Positions 9,272 to 18,181 are shown, numbered from the stretch's first letter. The stretch: DNA of 64,000 nt from Aldehydirespirator sp965116965 (GCA_965116965.1 OZ220743.1:3100001-3164000), one strand, 5' to 3'. Notes: a model not told the origin generated them from the letters alone. Program-made: numbers and translations.

Positions 9272-10567
9272 TCACGCCGTACTTGCGATCCCGTGATTCT
9301 CGATCTGGTGCGAGATCACCCACGAGGACACTCCGAACTCTTCCGCTAGATCGGCTACCTGTTCTTCGTCCACAACAGGACTCGATATCCTCTCGATAAG
9401 ACTGGAGGATGGAGCCAAGAACTCGGCCGCGAATGCTCGGTTGCGTTGCTGCTGCTCGGTGTTGCCTCTGGTGACAAGCGCGTCTCCGTGGCCGGACATC
9501 GCCTCAGCAAGGGCGCGGCAGAACAGGAATCTCCAACTGGCCTGTCCTCTGCGCTTCAGGCCGAAGGACGCACCGTCTCCTGCCCCTCGCGCGACGACGC
9601 CATCTACTAGCGCCAGATGCTCCAGTGGCGCCACCGGCTCAGTCGCTTGCCTTAATTCCTCGACGCTCTGACCTAGGGCGTCAGCCAACAGTTTCGTGTT
9701 CTGAATGGGTTGACCGTCGAGGCCGAGTTCACTTCTTGCTCTCCTGGCCAGGTCGTAGCCAGTCCGCCAGGGAGGCTTGTCGTTGAATCCCCCATCACCG
9801 ATGAAGGTCAGGCTGCGGGGCAGGCGCAGCATATTGGATCGGGCCTCCTCGATGGCCTCCAGTATCGCTGAGCAGTCATCCAAGGGCTTGGAAGCATCAA
9901 TTGCGGGAATTGCCTCCGCGCTCAGCGGACCGAGGTGATCGGCGAGCGCGACAACATGGCCTTGCATTGCATCGTCCAAGTCGTACGGATCCCAGCCCAA
10001 CCCTGCTGACAGGGCGCAGAACTCTGACTCATCTTCGTCCGTCGCCTGGATGGCGGTCCATTCGTCCTGCAGCAACGTCGATTCGATGCCGCGCGCTAGA
10101 AGCCTGGAGGTCACTCTGTCGATGAAGTCAGCGCAGTCCTCCATGAGTTGCGCACGATCGACAATCGCGTGACCCTCGCTCAGGAATGCGAGCTTGGCCC
10201 AAGAAGTCGACCTTCTGCCCCATCTGAGATGTGTCTGCGAGCCCGACGTCGTGATCGTCAAGTCAGGCAGCGCGTAGCCGTCGGTGGTGGCTCCCCATGA
10301 GTGTCTGTGACTGAACGCCGGGTCTGTCTTCTTCGTCGGATTCTCTGACTCGTAGTTGATGAACCACCAGTTGGTCACTAACCATTCGGCCACCGAATAG
10401 AGCGGGACGAAGATGCAATCCCTCGTTGTCTGTGCCCTGTTGTCGATGACATGCGTCAGCAATTGGCCGTTCACGTCAATGCGGAGAGACGCGAAGGTCG
10501 CTGACAGTTCCTCTCCCTGTATCCCTTTGCCGTCCTGCCAATCGGCGTCGAACCGTATTGCGGTCAT
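9272..10567 (-). CDS. ImmA/IrrE-like (DUF955) protein with degenerate active site
   Basis: 431 residues. I recognise only the C-terminal third. The segment RFLFCRALAEAM ... RNRAFAAEFLAPSSSLIERI ... VADLAEEFGVSSWVISHQIENH matches the layout of ImmA/IrrE (DUF955) metallopeptidase-like proteins, which cleave or bind repressor-type partners. The HExxH zinc motif expected at RFLFCRALAEAM is not there, so catalysis is doubtful. The N-terminal two thirds are unknown. The ATG at 10567 overlaps the stop of the upstream gene by four bases (ATGA), which fixes the start and shows coupling. An in-frame start at 10594 exists but lies deeper in the upstream gene. The pair sits between two IS copies and looks less GC-rich than its neighbours, so it was probably acquired by transfer. 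It may be a toxin-antitoxin or defence module, but this is inference. Confidence 0.6.
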   Translation of the reverse strand: MTAIRFDADWQDGKGIQGEELSATFASLRIDVNGQLLTHVIDNRAQTTRDCIFVPLYSVAEWLVTNWWFINYESENPTKKTDPAFSHRHSWGATTDGYALPDLTITTSGSQTHLRWGRRSTSWAKLAFLSEGHAIVDRAQLMEDCADFIDRVTSRLLARGIESTLLQDEWTAIQATDEDESEFCALSAGLGWDPYDLDDAMQGHVVALADHLGPLSAEAIPAIDASKPLDDCSAILEAIEEARSNMLRLPRSLTFIGDGGFNDKPPWRTGYDLARRARSELGLDGQPIQNTKLLADALGQSVEELRQATEPVAPLEHLALVDGVVARGAGDGASFGLKRRGQASWRFLFCRALAEAMSGHGDALVTRGNTEQQQRNRAFAAEFLAPSSSLIERISSPVVDEEQVADLAEEFGVSSWVISHQIENHGIASTA

Positions 10568-10956
10568 TGCCGCGCCACCATGTGCAATGGCCACTCGTGG
10601 TCATGGAGTGGAAATCCCTTGTAGGAGCCGTTGCCTCCGTTGACGAGCCTGGCCTCAAATACCGTGTCGTTCTCCTTGTGCCAGACATAGCGAGGGAAGC
10701 CGCCCTCCCACGGTGCGCCTGTCGAGCCGGCACGGATGGCAGCGCGCAACCAGCCGGTGACCATCTGCTGATCTCGGTACTCGCGCGGGCAGATCGAGGC
10801 GTCGCCCCGTGGCCGAGGCGGACCAGCGAACGTGAACCGGTCCTTGTGTTCTGGACTCCCGACGTAGGTGACGCGCTCGGCCAGGGCCTCGAGGTCTACG
10901 TCCGGCGGAACGCACCTCTTGCGCTTCCTCGGGCGTCTTCTGCTCGGAGACCGCAT
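10564..10956 (-). CDS. conserved protein of unknown function, partner of the DUF955 gene
   Basis: 130 residues. The very basic N-terminus (SRRRPRKRKR) is followed by a compact domain with YVGSPEHKD, then a PRPRGDASICP segment, then WEGGFPRYVWHK. I recall similar small proteins beside ImmA/IrrE-like genes, but no function is known to me. Translation is coupled to the downstream DUF955-like gene by a 4-base ATGA overlap, and both lie inside the IS-bracketed segment. A small antitoxin or DNA-binding partner would fit the basic N-terminus, but nothing in the sequence proves it. Confidence 0.6.
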   Translation of the reverse strand: MRSPSRRRPRKRKRCVPPDVDLEALAERVTYVGSPEHKDRFTFAGPPRPRGDASICPREYRDQQMVTGWLRAAIRAGSTGAPWEGGFPRYVWHKENDTVFEARLVNGGNGSYKGFPLHDHEWPLHMVARQ

Positions 10957-11233
10957 GGTGCGATGCTAGTCAGGTATCAGCAACTCCGACCTCCGGTCGT
11001 CGGCATCAGACACAAGGAGGCGTGCAGGCGTATCCAGCCGAGGCCCGGCCCAAGGGAGCCTCTAGCCCGACCGCAACCGGGACTGCCCCGCTGAAGCCGC
11101 CCATACAGACGTGGACGCGTTGGTGCCGACGCAATACGCTCGGGTCTATCTACTCCCCGCCCGCTGGACGGCTCACTTCGATGCCGTCCCCGGGCGGGTG
11201 TTTCATGTCATGCGCACCATAGTGGCGCTTCGC
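10957..11233. other. intergenic remnant left of IS copy 2
   Basis: No complete gene. From about 11110 the plus strand holds a short open frame (VDALVPTQYARVYLLPARW ... VMRTIVALR) that runs straight into the IS left end. It could be the 5' part of a gene cut by the insertion. It is too short to assign. Confidence 0.3.
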
Positions 11234-12634
11234 GTTTGAGGTCGGAGTGGGGGCGGTAGGGGTCCGCGGCTGAAAGCGAGGGATCCCCCAGAATCGGCGC
11301 TTCGCGACAGCCGAGATCTGGAGGATCCCTGTGGAGTGCGACCCTACGCGTGTGTGAGTTGATGTTGGGACTGGGCGACGTGGAGGTGCTCGGCGTCGAG
11401 GGCGAGGCCGGTGCGCCGCTGCGGGTGCATGTGCGGCTGCGGGCGCCGAGGCCGGGCTGTGTGGGCTGCGGCGGGCGGCTGTGGTCACACGGCGACAGCC
11501 GGGTGGAGTTGGTGGACCTGCCGGCGTTCGGGCGGTCTGTGCGGCTGGTGCAGCAGGCGGCGGTGGCGCTGCTCAGACTGCGACTGCGAGGCGGGCACCG
11601 TCACCGAGCAGGACCCGCGGATCGCGCCCGAGCATGGGAGGCTGACGACGCGGGCGGGACGCTGGGCGACGCGCCAGGCCAAGCTGGGCCGCACCGTGGC
11701 GGAGGTCGCCGACGAACTCGGGTGCAGCCGGCACCCGGTGAACGCCTCGGTGCGGCGCTGGGGCGAGGCGCTGCTCGAGGCCGACACTGAGCGCATCTCA
11801 GCCGTCGTCGCGCTGGGGCTCGACGAGCACCTGATGTGGCGGCGGGGACGGTCCCGGACCAAGGCCCGGGCCACCGGCATCGTCGACGCGGGCGGGCCAG
11901 CTGTTGGACATAGTCCCAGGCCGCACCGCCAAAGCACCCGCAGCGTGGCTGCTTGAGCGGCCCCGCAGCTGGCTGGCCGGCATCCGCTGGGCTGTTCTGG
12001 ACCTCTCAGGCCCCTACCGCACGGCCTTCGACACCGCGCTGCCCCACGCGGCCCAGGTCGCGGACCCGTTCCATGTGGTGCGGTTGGGCAACACCGCCCT
12101 CGACGAGGTCCGCCGCAGAGTGCAGCAGCGGACCCTCGGCCACCGCGGCCGCAAGCACGACCCCCTGTATCGGGCCCGCAAACTGCTGGTGTCCGCGTCC
12201 GAGAAGACCACCGACTCCGGCCGCGTCCGGCTGCGGGACCTGCTCGACGCCGGCGACCCCTACGGCGAAGTCAAAGACGCCCGGCACGCCAGAAGAGACC
12301 CTGCGCAGCATCTATGACATCAACGACGCCGAAGTGGGCGCCGCGACCGTGAACCAGCTCGCCAAGGACCTCCAAGACCCCGGCCTGCCCGCAGAGATCA
12401 ACCGGCTCGGCCGCACCCTGTGGACCTGGAGACACCAGATCGCCAACTGGCACACCGCCAAAGTCACCAACGCCGCTGCCGAAGCCGCCAACAACCTCGT
12501 CAAACCCGTCAAACGCGCCGCCTTCGGGTCCACTGACTTCGCCAACTACCGAATCCGAGCCCTCCTCTACGCCGGCAGACCCAACTGGACACTGCTCGAC
12601 ACCCTCACCCCGACCTGAAACGCGGAGAGCCCCT
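11234..12634 (+). mobile_element. ISL3-family insertion sequence, copy 2
   Basis: Second 1.40-kb copy, same orientation as the element at 7759. Ends match copy 1: GTTTGAGGTCGG on the left, GCGGAGAGCCCCT on the right. The ten bases before the left end (GGCGCTTCGC, 11224-11233) also occur seven bases before copy 1 and once inside the element leader, so the true left end may include them. No target duplication is visible. With copy 1 it forms a composite-transposon-like layout around 9162-11233. Confidence 0.85.
11350..12618 (+). pseudogene. ISL3-family transposase, frameshifted (copy 2)
   Basis: Same transposase as copy 1 and broken at the same three places by one base each (near 11553, 11898 and 12285). 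This copy also lacks two bases just after the original GTG start (GTGTGA instead of GTGTGCGA), so the first frame ends early. Translation could restart at the GTG at 11350. Scattered substitutions between the copies (for example around 12040-12130 and 12250-12295) show they have diverged since they separated, yet the shared frameshifts remain. Confidence 0.82.
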
Positions 12635-13015
12635 AAAGGGCTACTGGCACGGCTACATCGGCGCCGATGAGCCGGCATTGGCAAGCGCCGTCGCGGCCGC
12701 GTATCCCCAACCGGTCAAGAGCATCCAGCGTAGGACGCACGCCCCGACTAGCGAGTCAGCAGATGCGATGCTGCTTGGGCAGCTGTTCCGCCGTGGATTC
12801 GACCCAGCGCAAGGTGCAGAGAAGACCCGTCGATGACACCAACCTCTATGTTCAGAACTGATGTCAGTTCGCGTGAGGTTGTGGGCGCGTGATACGGGTG
12901 GGCCGCCTACGGCGGTGTGGTGTCAGTCGGTCCACAGCGGGCCGATGACCCGCAGCACGTCTCCGGTATCGATCTGGTCAACCACAACGCGTCGCGACGG
13001 TTTAGTGAGCGTTGC
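12635..13015. other. 381-bp gap with a possible gene fragment
   Basis: Directly after the IS right end, a plus-strand open frame runs to a TGA at about 12836 (GYWHGYIGADEPALASAVAA ... AMLLGQLFRRGFDPAQ). It could be the 3' part of a gene interrupted by IS copy 2. No family is recognised. The rest, up to the LRR gene stop, shows no gene. No clear terminator was seen. Confidence 0.3.
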
Positions 13016-14029
13016 TCAGAGACCGATCCTGAGTTGGACTCCGTGCGCGTACACGTAGTTGCGGAATTCGACCGACTCGATCGAAACATCGAACGACCCG
13101 CTGTCAGTGATGGGTATGGGCTCGCTGATGGTGTGGCCGGCCTCGACGGTCGCCTCGACGGTGGAGCGCTGCGCGCCCTGCACCGTGGCCACTACATCGA
13201 AGGGCGCCCCGGCCGGCACGACCACCGCGACCGCCCCGTCCATCAACCGCAGCCCCACGCCGAGCACGAACGGGTCGGTCGGGTTGGATCGGGCGTCGAT
13301 CCAGATCAGGTTCGACAGTCCCTCGAACACTCCGTCGGGCAGCGCGCGCAGGCTGTTGTGGTGAAACATCAGCTTGCTGACATGGGAAAGCTCGCCGAAC
13401 ACCCCGTCGGGCAGCGCGATCAGTTCGTTGTGGGCGAGTGTCAGGTACCCGAGCTTGGAGGTGTCGTCGAACACGCCCTCGGGAAGTTCTTCGAGACGAT
13501 TCTCCTCAAGTGACAGCCACTCCAGTCGAGGCAGATTGTCGAACACGCCGTCGGGCAGCCACGCCAGCCGATTGCCCTCCAGGTTCAGTTTCAGCAGTGA
13601 CTGCAGATCGTCGAACACGCCCTCGGGCAACCCTCGCAACCGGTTGTTCGGCAGCCACAGCAACTGGAGGCTCCACAATTCGTCGAACACGCCGCTGGGC
13701 AGCGAGACGAGGTCGTTGCCACCGAGATCGAGCTTCTCTAGACCGCCGAGCCCCTCGAAGTCCCCGTCCTGAAGCTCGGAGATGTCGGCGTCGTTGATCC
13801 ACAGGGCCCCGATGCTGCCCACTTGGGCCCGGGTCACGGCACTGCAGTCGGTCATATCCAACTCCTGAAGGATCCGGTCGCGCACCTGTGGTGTGCGAGA
13901 GCACACGCCCGGCTCCGGCTCATCGGGCGCCGCCCCGGCAGGCGCCGCAGCCATGCCGGCCAGCAGCACAACAACTGCCCCGATCACTGCAATGCTGCGG
14001 AATCGAATCGATGTTCTCGAAGCGGTCAC
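13016..14029 (-). CDS. secreted leucine-rich-repeat protein
   Basis: 337 residues. A signal peptide is clear: a basic start, the hydrophobic core IAVIGAVVVLLAGMA, then an AGAA cleavage region. Residues of about 75-245 hold six to seven 24-residue repeats of the form LPxGVFxxLxxLxxLxLxxN. This is the long "typical" LRR unit with a GVFD or GVFE turn seen in eukaryotic and lamprey receptor-type LRRs. The last about 80 residues are a beta-rich tail (VVVPAGAPFDVVATVQGA). Exported LRR proteins usually bind other proteins. The start is a GTG that overlaps the stop of the upstream 94-aa frame by four bases, with GGAG just before it. No membrane anchor or sorting signal is visible. Confidence 0.82.
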   Translation of the reverse strand: MTASRTSIRFRSIAVIGAVVVLLAGMAAAPAGAAPDEPEPGVCSRTPQVRDRILQELDMTDCSAVTRAQVGSIGALWINDADISELQDGDFEGLGGLEKLDLGGNDLVSLPSGVFDELWSLQLLWLPNNRLRGLPEGVFDDLQSLLKLNLEGNRLAWLPDGVFDNLPRLEWLSLEENRLEELPEGVFDDTSKLGYLTLAHNELIALPDGVFGELSHVSKLMFHHNSLRALPDGVFEGLSNLIWIDARSNPTDPFVLGVGLRLMDGAVAVVVPAGAPFDVVATVQGAQRSTVEATVEAGHTISEPIPITDSGSFDVSIESVEFRNYVYAHGVQLRIGL

Positions 14030-14310
14030 GGCTCGTCTCCATTCGTTGGCTTCCCCACGCTTGAACCAAGTTGGTTCGTCTCTACATGCCCGGCTTCATG
14101 CCCGAGGTTTCGGTGGCAACGCTCAGCCCCACCCGGCTCGAAGAGACCTGCCAGACGCTCAAAGGCGCCACGGGCTGCCAACAGCGAGGCGTTGTCGACC
14201 GCCACTCCCAGACGTCCGTCTGTGGTCGCCGAGTCCCATCTCACCGAGCGTGTCGCTTCGTCTCGCACCGCCGCTCCGAGATGTGCGATCTGCGCCGCGC
14301 TCGCCGCCAT
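14026..14310 (-). CDS. small hypothetical protein coupled to the LRR gene
   Basis: 94 residues, mostly helical and alanine-rich at the start (AASAAQIAHLGAAVRDEA), with a polar tail ending NGDEP. Its TGA overlaps the GTG of the LRR gene (GTGA), the usual sign of a coupled pair, and this is the main reason to accept it. No signal peptide or family is recognised. It lies 97 bases from the divergent selenoprotein gene. It could be spurious. Confidence 0.42.
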   Translation of the reverse strand: MAASAAQIAHLGAAVRDEATRSVRWDSATTDGRLGVAVDNASLLAARGAFERLAGLFEPGGAERCHRNLGHEAGHVETNQLGSSVGKPTNGDEP

Positions 14311-14407
14311 GGCCGACTGCTGACGCCGGTAGAACTACCCTCCAGCAACTACTGTCTCCCGGCGAAGCGCACACCCAGCCGGGCGAATCGGCCCTCGCGG
14401 AGCAAAC

Positions 14408-15562
14408 GTGATCATCCTCTCAGACGGCAAGACAAACGAGGTCGCCCAGCGGACCGACGACACCGACACGCTGTGGGTGCGGCTCGGCGAGCTCCCCGAC
14501 GCCACCGGCTGGCAGATGAAGCCTGAGGGCGCCTGCCTGGGCGAGATCTGCGTGCCGCTGCCCGAGCACAAGCGCGAGGAGTGGATCGCCGACGCCGACG
14601 ACTGGGTGTGGTTCAACTACTCGGACTTCGCCGACATGCTCGGCCAGAAGCACGCGCGCGACGGCGACGTGTGGAGCCTCGGCTCGGTGCCCGCAGTCCG
14701 TCAGATGGGGCTGGAATCGGCAATCGCCCCCGACTTCGAGGTCACCCAGTGCAACGGAGACACATTGAGGCTCTCAGACCTGCGGGGCCGCAAGGTGGTG
14801 CTGTTCACCTGGGCCTCCTGGTGAGGCTGCCGCTTCAGCCTGCCGGTCTGGCAGGAACTGTACGAGTCGATCGGTCCGGACCGGTTCGAACTGATCAGCG
14901 TCGCCCAGGACTCGGCCGGTCCCCCCACGGTCAACAAGTGGTTCAACCGGGCCTCGCCGACCTACCGGTGCGTGATCGACCCCACCCACGAGATCAGCTC
15001 GATGTTCGGCTGGGTGAACGTGCCGTCCGCCGCCTGGATCGACGAGAACGGGAAGATCGTTCGCAGCAACGAAGGGGTGTACCCGGCTGAGACCACCGTC
15101 GGGTTCGGCCTGGGCAAGGTCCGCATGGGCGACGACTCGTTCGCCGAGGCCACCCGGGACTGGATCGAGCGGGGAGCCGACAGCGAGCACGTCTGGTCGA
15201 GCCGGGAGCTGGCCGAGCGGCTCAAGCCCGTCGACGACGATAGGCTGCTGGCCGAGGCCACGTTCAAGCTTGCGCTGCACTTCGAGGCGGCGGGCGACAG
15301 CGATCGTGCCTTGAAGCATTTCGCCGCGGCGCAGGACCTGGCCCCCGACAACTGGAACTACCAGAGGCAGGGATGGACCCACAAGGGGACGGCCTATGCC
15401 ACCTTGCAGATACTGAAGCGCACGAGCGAGATGCGCAAGCAAGCCGACAAGAGCTTCTACGACCCCACCGGGCTGCCCGGTGAGAACTTTCGCCGGTTCA
15501 CCGAGCCCGAGTGGCTGTGGACGCCCGCCGTCCGCCGGTTCAAGCAACTGCTCGGCCGCTAG
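14408..15562 (+). CDS. redoxin-family selenoprotein (in-frame TGA as Sec139)
   Basis: Conceptual product of 384 residues read through TGA at 14822-14824. Both sides of the TGA belong to one AhpC/TSA-TlpA-type thioredoxin fold. Before it come APDFEVTQCNGDTLRLSDLR and VVLFTWASW. After it come GCRFSLPVWQELYE, then SVAQDS, then GWVNVPSAAWIDENGKIVR. The TGA falls exactly at the redox-active position, giving W-U-G-C-R in place of a Cys pair (Sec139, Cys141). A bacterial SECIS hairpin follows at once. The C-terminal 130 residues are helical and TPR-like (LALHFEAAGDSDRALKHFAAA). The N-terminal 110 residues are unknown. The start GTG at 14408 has GCGGAG seven bases upstream. Likely role: thiol peroxidase or disulfide reductase. 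The alternative is a nonsense mutation. Sec machinery is not in this window. Confidence 0.8.
14822..14860 (+). promoter_or_regulatory. Sec codon (TGA) and bacterial SECIS hairpin
   Basis: TGA at 14822-14824 is followed by a stem CCTGCC (14839-14844), loop GGTCT (14845-14849) and GGCAGG (14850-14855), all six pairs perfect. Three further pairs, CAG with CTG, lie across a two-A bulge (14836-14838 with 14858-14860). The loop starts 20 bases after the TGA. The apical part GCC-GGTCT-GGC closely resembles the fdhF SECIS tip (GC-AGGTCT-GC), where the loop G and U contact SelB. Confidence 0.8.
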
Positions 15563-15627
15563 CGCGACGGTCCGCACAGCCGGCGAGGCCGCCCGACCCG
15601 GTCGCTATTCGGCCGACGATGCCGCAG

Positions 15628-18171
15628 CTACAGCCGGGGGTCGACGGGCTCGCTCTCCAGTGCGAGCACGCCGAAGACGCACTCATGCACCCGGGCGAGG
15701 TGCTCGTTGGCCACGAACCGGTCGAGGGCCTCGATCCCCAGCGCGAACTCGCGCCGGGCCAACGACGACTTGCGCCCGAGCGACCGCTGCCGCAGCCGTT
15801 CGAGACTCGCCGGCTCGAGATACTCGGGGCCGTAGATGATGCGCAGGTACTCCCGGCCCCGGCATTTGACGCCGGGCTGGACGAACCTGCCCCCGGTGGT
15901 CGCGATCGGTTCGGCCGGCTTTGCAACCACGCCCTCGGCCCCGCCGCCGGTCAGCGAGTGCCACCAGTCCGTCGCCTGCTGAACCGACGCCTCGTCGCTC
16001 AGGTCGACGAAGCGGCGCTCGGTGCGGCGAAGCGTGTCCGGAGCGTGGTCCACCAGCGCATCCAGCTGCTCGAGATGCCAGCGGTGGGGTCGGCGGGCCA
16101 GCACCTCCCCCTCTGCCGCGAGGATCTGGAACGCCGCGATCTCCATACCCTCCGTGCCGTCGACGTCCCAGCAGTACTGCCGGTACGCGTCGATGAAGGC
16201 CGAGACATGCCCGGCCCGGTCAGCGGTGCGGGCTGCGAGGGCCTCGACATCGACGCCGCGCCGCGCCGCGCCGGCCATCAGGCTGGTCGCGGCCCCGAGG
16301 GTCGCCGTTCCGGCCGCGCCGGTTGCCGCATACATCTGTTGGATCAGAGCGACAGCCTTCACCGACCACGGCAGCACCTCTGCATCGACGATGAACCAGT
16401 CGGTGCCGAGGCGGTCCCACAGTCCGGTTGCGTCGGCCGCGGCGCGGATCCGATCGAGCATGGCGCCTGCCAGCGCGGGCTCACCGAAGAAGGGCCGGCC
16501 AGTCCGGGTGACGATGACGCCGGCTTGGCTGTTGGATATCCCGAATCGCGCCTGGGCTGCGTCGGCGCTGCGCGCGACAACGAGCACGGCTCGAGAACCC
16601 ATGTGCTTCTCCTGGACAACCACCTCGTCGACCCCGGCCTTGCGGAAGTACGAGAAGGCCTCGTCGGGATGCTCGAGATAACCGTCGCGGCCGGAGGCGG
16701 CCGCGGGGGCCATGGTCGGCGGCAGGTACACCAGCCAGCGCGGGTCGACCGCGAAGCGGCTCATGACCTCGAGGGCGGCGCTCGACCGATCAGCTTCGAT
16801 CAGCACACGCCCGGCCAGCGCCGTGGAGACATGGTGCTTGCCCAGCACATCGCCGACATCGAGCAGCCGCGACGGCCGCGGCGGAGCGTCAGCGGCGGAG
16901 CCGGCGGGCCGGACCGGCTCGTAGTGCTCGGCGACGGCGGGCACCGACACCAGGTCGCGCTCGGGCCAGCGCAACGCGGTCAGCTCGCCTCCGAAGACCG
17001 CTCCGGTGTCGATGCAGACCGTGTTGTTGACCCATACCGCCTCGGGCACCGGAGTGTGGCCGTAGACGACCGCGGCCTCGCCCCGGTAGTCCTCGGCCCA
17101 CGGGTAACGCACGGGCAGCCCGAACTCGTCGGTCTCGCCGTCGGTGTCGCCGTAGAGGGCGAGTTCTCGCACACGGCCCGACGAGCGCCCGTGGTACCGC
17201 TCGGGAAGGCCGGCGTGGGCGACCACCAGCCGGCCACCGTCGAGGACATAGTGGCTGATGAGACCGTCGATGAACCCGGAGACCCGCTCGGCGAAGGTGG
17301 GGCCGCGTCGCTCGAGCTGCGCGAGCGACTCGGCCAGACCGTGGCTGACCTTGACGTTGCGTCCCGCCAGGGCCCGACGCAGCTTGACCTCATGGTTGCC
17401 CGCGACGCAGAGCGCACTGCCCGCGTCCACCATCGACATGGCGACGTCGAGCACTTCGGCCACGGCGGGGCCCCGATCGACGAGATCCCCGACGAAGACC
17501 GCTCGGCGACCCTCCGGATGAACGATGGGATCGGCTGCGGTGTCGTAGCCCAACCGGTCGAGCAGGCTCAGCAGTTCGGCGTGGCAGCCGTGGACGTCGC
17601 CGATGATGTCGAACGGGCCGGTGTCAACGCGGCGGTCGCTCCAGAGCCGGGTGCGGGTCACCTCGACCGCGTCCAGCTCCTCGATCGCGCCGAGCGTGTA
17701 CACCCTGGTGAAGCGCTCCTTGCGCAGCCGCTTGGCGCCGCGGCGCAGCGTGTCGTGCTGGCGCTTGACGGCGTGCGCCGGGGTCCGGCGATCGCTTCGC
17801 TGCTCGTTGTGGGCCAGGCACGCGGCGAGCGACAGATCGAACACGATGGCCGTGGCAAGCACGTCCCATCGGCGCGCGGTCTCGAGGAGGCCCTTGCGGT
17901 CTTCGGCCTTCGTGTTGGTCGCATCCACGACGGTGAGGCGGCCCAGCTCGAGGCGCTTGTCGACGATGTAGTGGAGCAGCTCGAAGGCGGCCGCGGTGCT
18001 GGACTGGTCGGTCTCGTCGTCGCTGACGAGGGCCCGGCAATGGTCGCTCGACACGACCTCGGTGGAGGCGAAATGCCGTCGCGCGAACGTCGACTTGCCC
18101 GAGCCGGACGCGCCGCAGAGCACTACGAGCCCAACCTCGGGGACCTCGATGCGGGTGAGTGGGCGTCTCAC
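15628..18171 (-). CDS. pnkp: polynucleotide kinase-phosphatase-ligase Pnkp
   Basis: 847-residue end-healing and end-sealing RNA repair enzyme. Three modules lie in order. An N-terminal P-loop kinase has GASGSGKST at residues 20-28. A metallophosphoesterase in the middle has GDVHGC, GDLVDRGP and GNHE. A C-terminal adenylyltransferase or ligase-like module has EKHMGSRAV, whose Lys is the nucleotidyl acceptor, and FFGEPA. The length fits the Clostridium thermocellum type (about 870). The chosen GTG at 18171 lies 10 bases after the hen1 stop and leads straight into RRPLTRIEVPEVGLVVLCGA. Longer in-frame starts would run into hen1. It works with Hen1, which methylates the 3' end before sealing so that the repaired RNA resists being cut again. 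Confidence 0.92.
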   Translation of the reverse strand: MRRPLTRIEVPEVGLVVLCGASGSGKSTFARRHFASTEVVSSDHCRALVSDDETDQSSTAAAFELLHYIVDKRLELGRLTVVDATNTKAEDRKGLLETARRWDVLATAIVFDLSLAACLAHNEQRSDRRTPAHAVKRQHDTLRRGAKRLRKERFTRVYTLGAIEELDAVEVTRTRLWSDRRVDTGPFDIIGDVHGCHAELLSLLDRLGYDTAADPIVHPEGRRAVFVGDLVDRGPAVAEVLDVAMSMVDAGSALCVAGNHEVKLRRALAGRNVKVSHGLAESLAQLERRGPTFAERVSGFIDGLISHYVLDGGRLVVAHAGLPERYHGRSSGRVRELALYGDTDGETDEFGLPVRYPWAEDYRGEAAVVYGHTPVPEAVWVNNTVCIDTGAVFGGELTALRWPERDLVSVPAVAEHYEPVRPAGSAADAPPRPSRLLDVGDVLGKHHVSTALAGRVLIEADRSSAALEVMSRFAVDPRWLVYLPPTMAPAAASGRDGYLEHPDEAFSYFRKAGVDEVVVQEKHMGSRAVLVVARSADAAQARFGISNSQAGVIVTRTGRPFFGEPALAGAMLDRIRAAADATGLWDRLGTDWFIVDAEVLPWSVKAVALIQQMYAATGAAGTATLGAATSLMAGAARRGVDVEALAARTADRAGHVSAFIDAYRQYCWDVDGTEGMEIAAFQILAAEGEVLARRPHRWHLEQLDALVDHAPDTLRRTERRFVDLSDEASVQQATDWWHSLTGGGAEGVVAKPAEPIATTGGRFVQPGVKCRGREYLRIIYGPEYLEPASLERLRQRSLGRKSSLARREFALGIEALDRFVANEHLARVHECVFGVLALESEPVDPRL

Positions 18172-18181
18172 GAGTCTCGCC

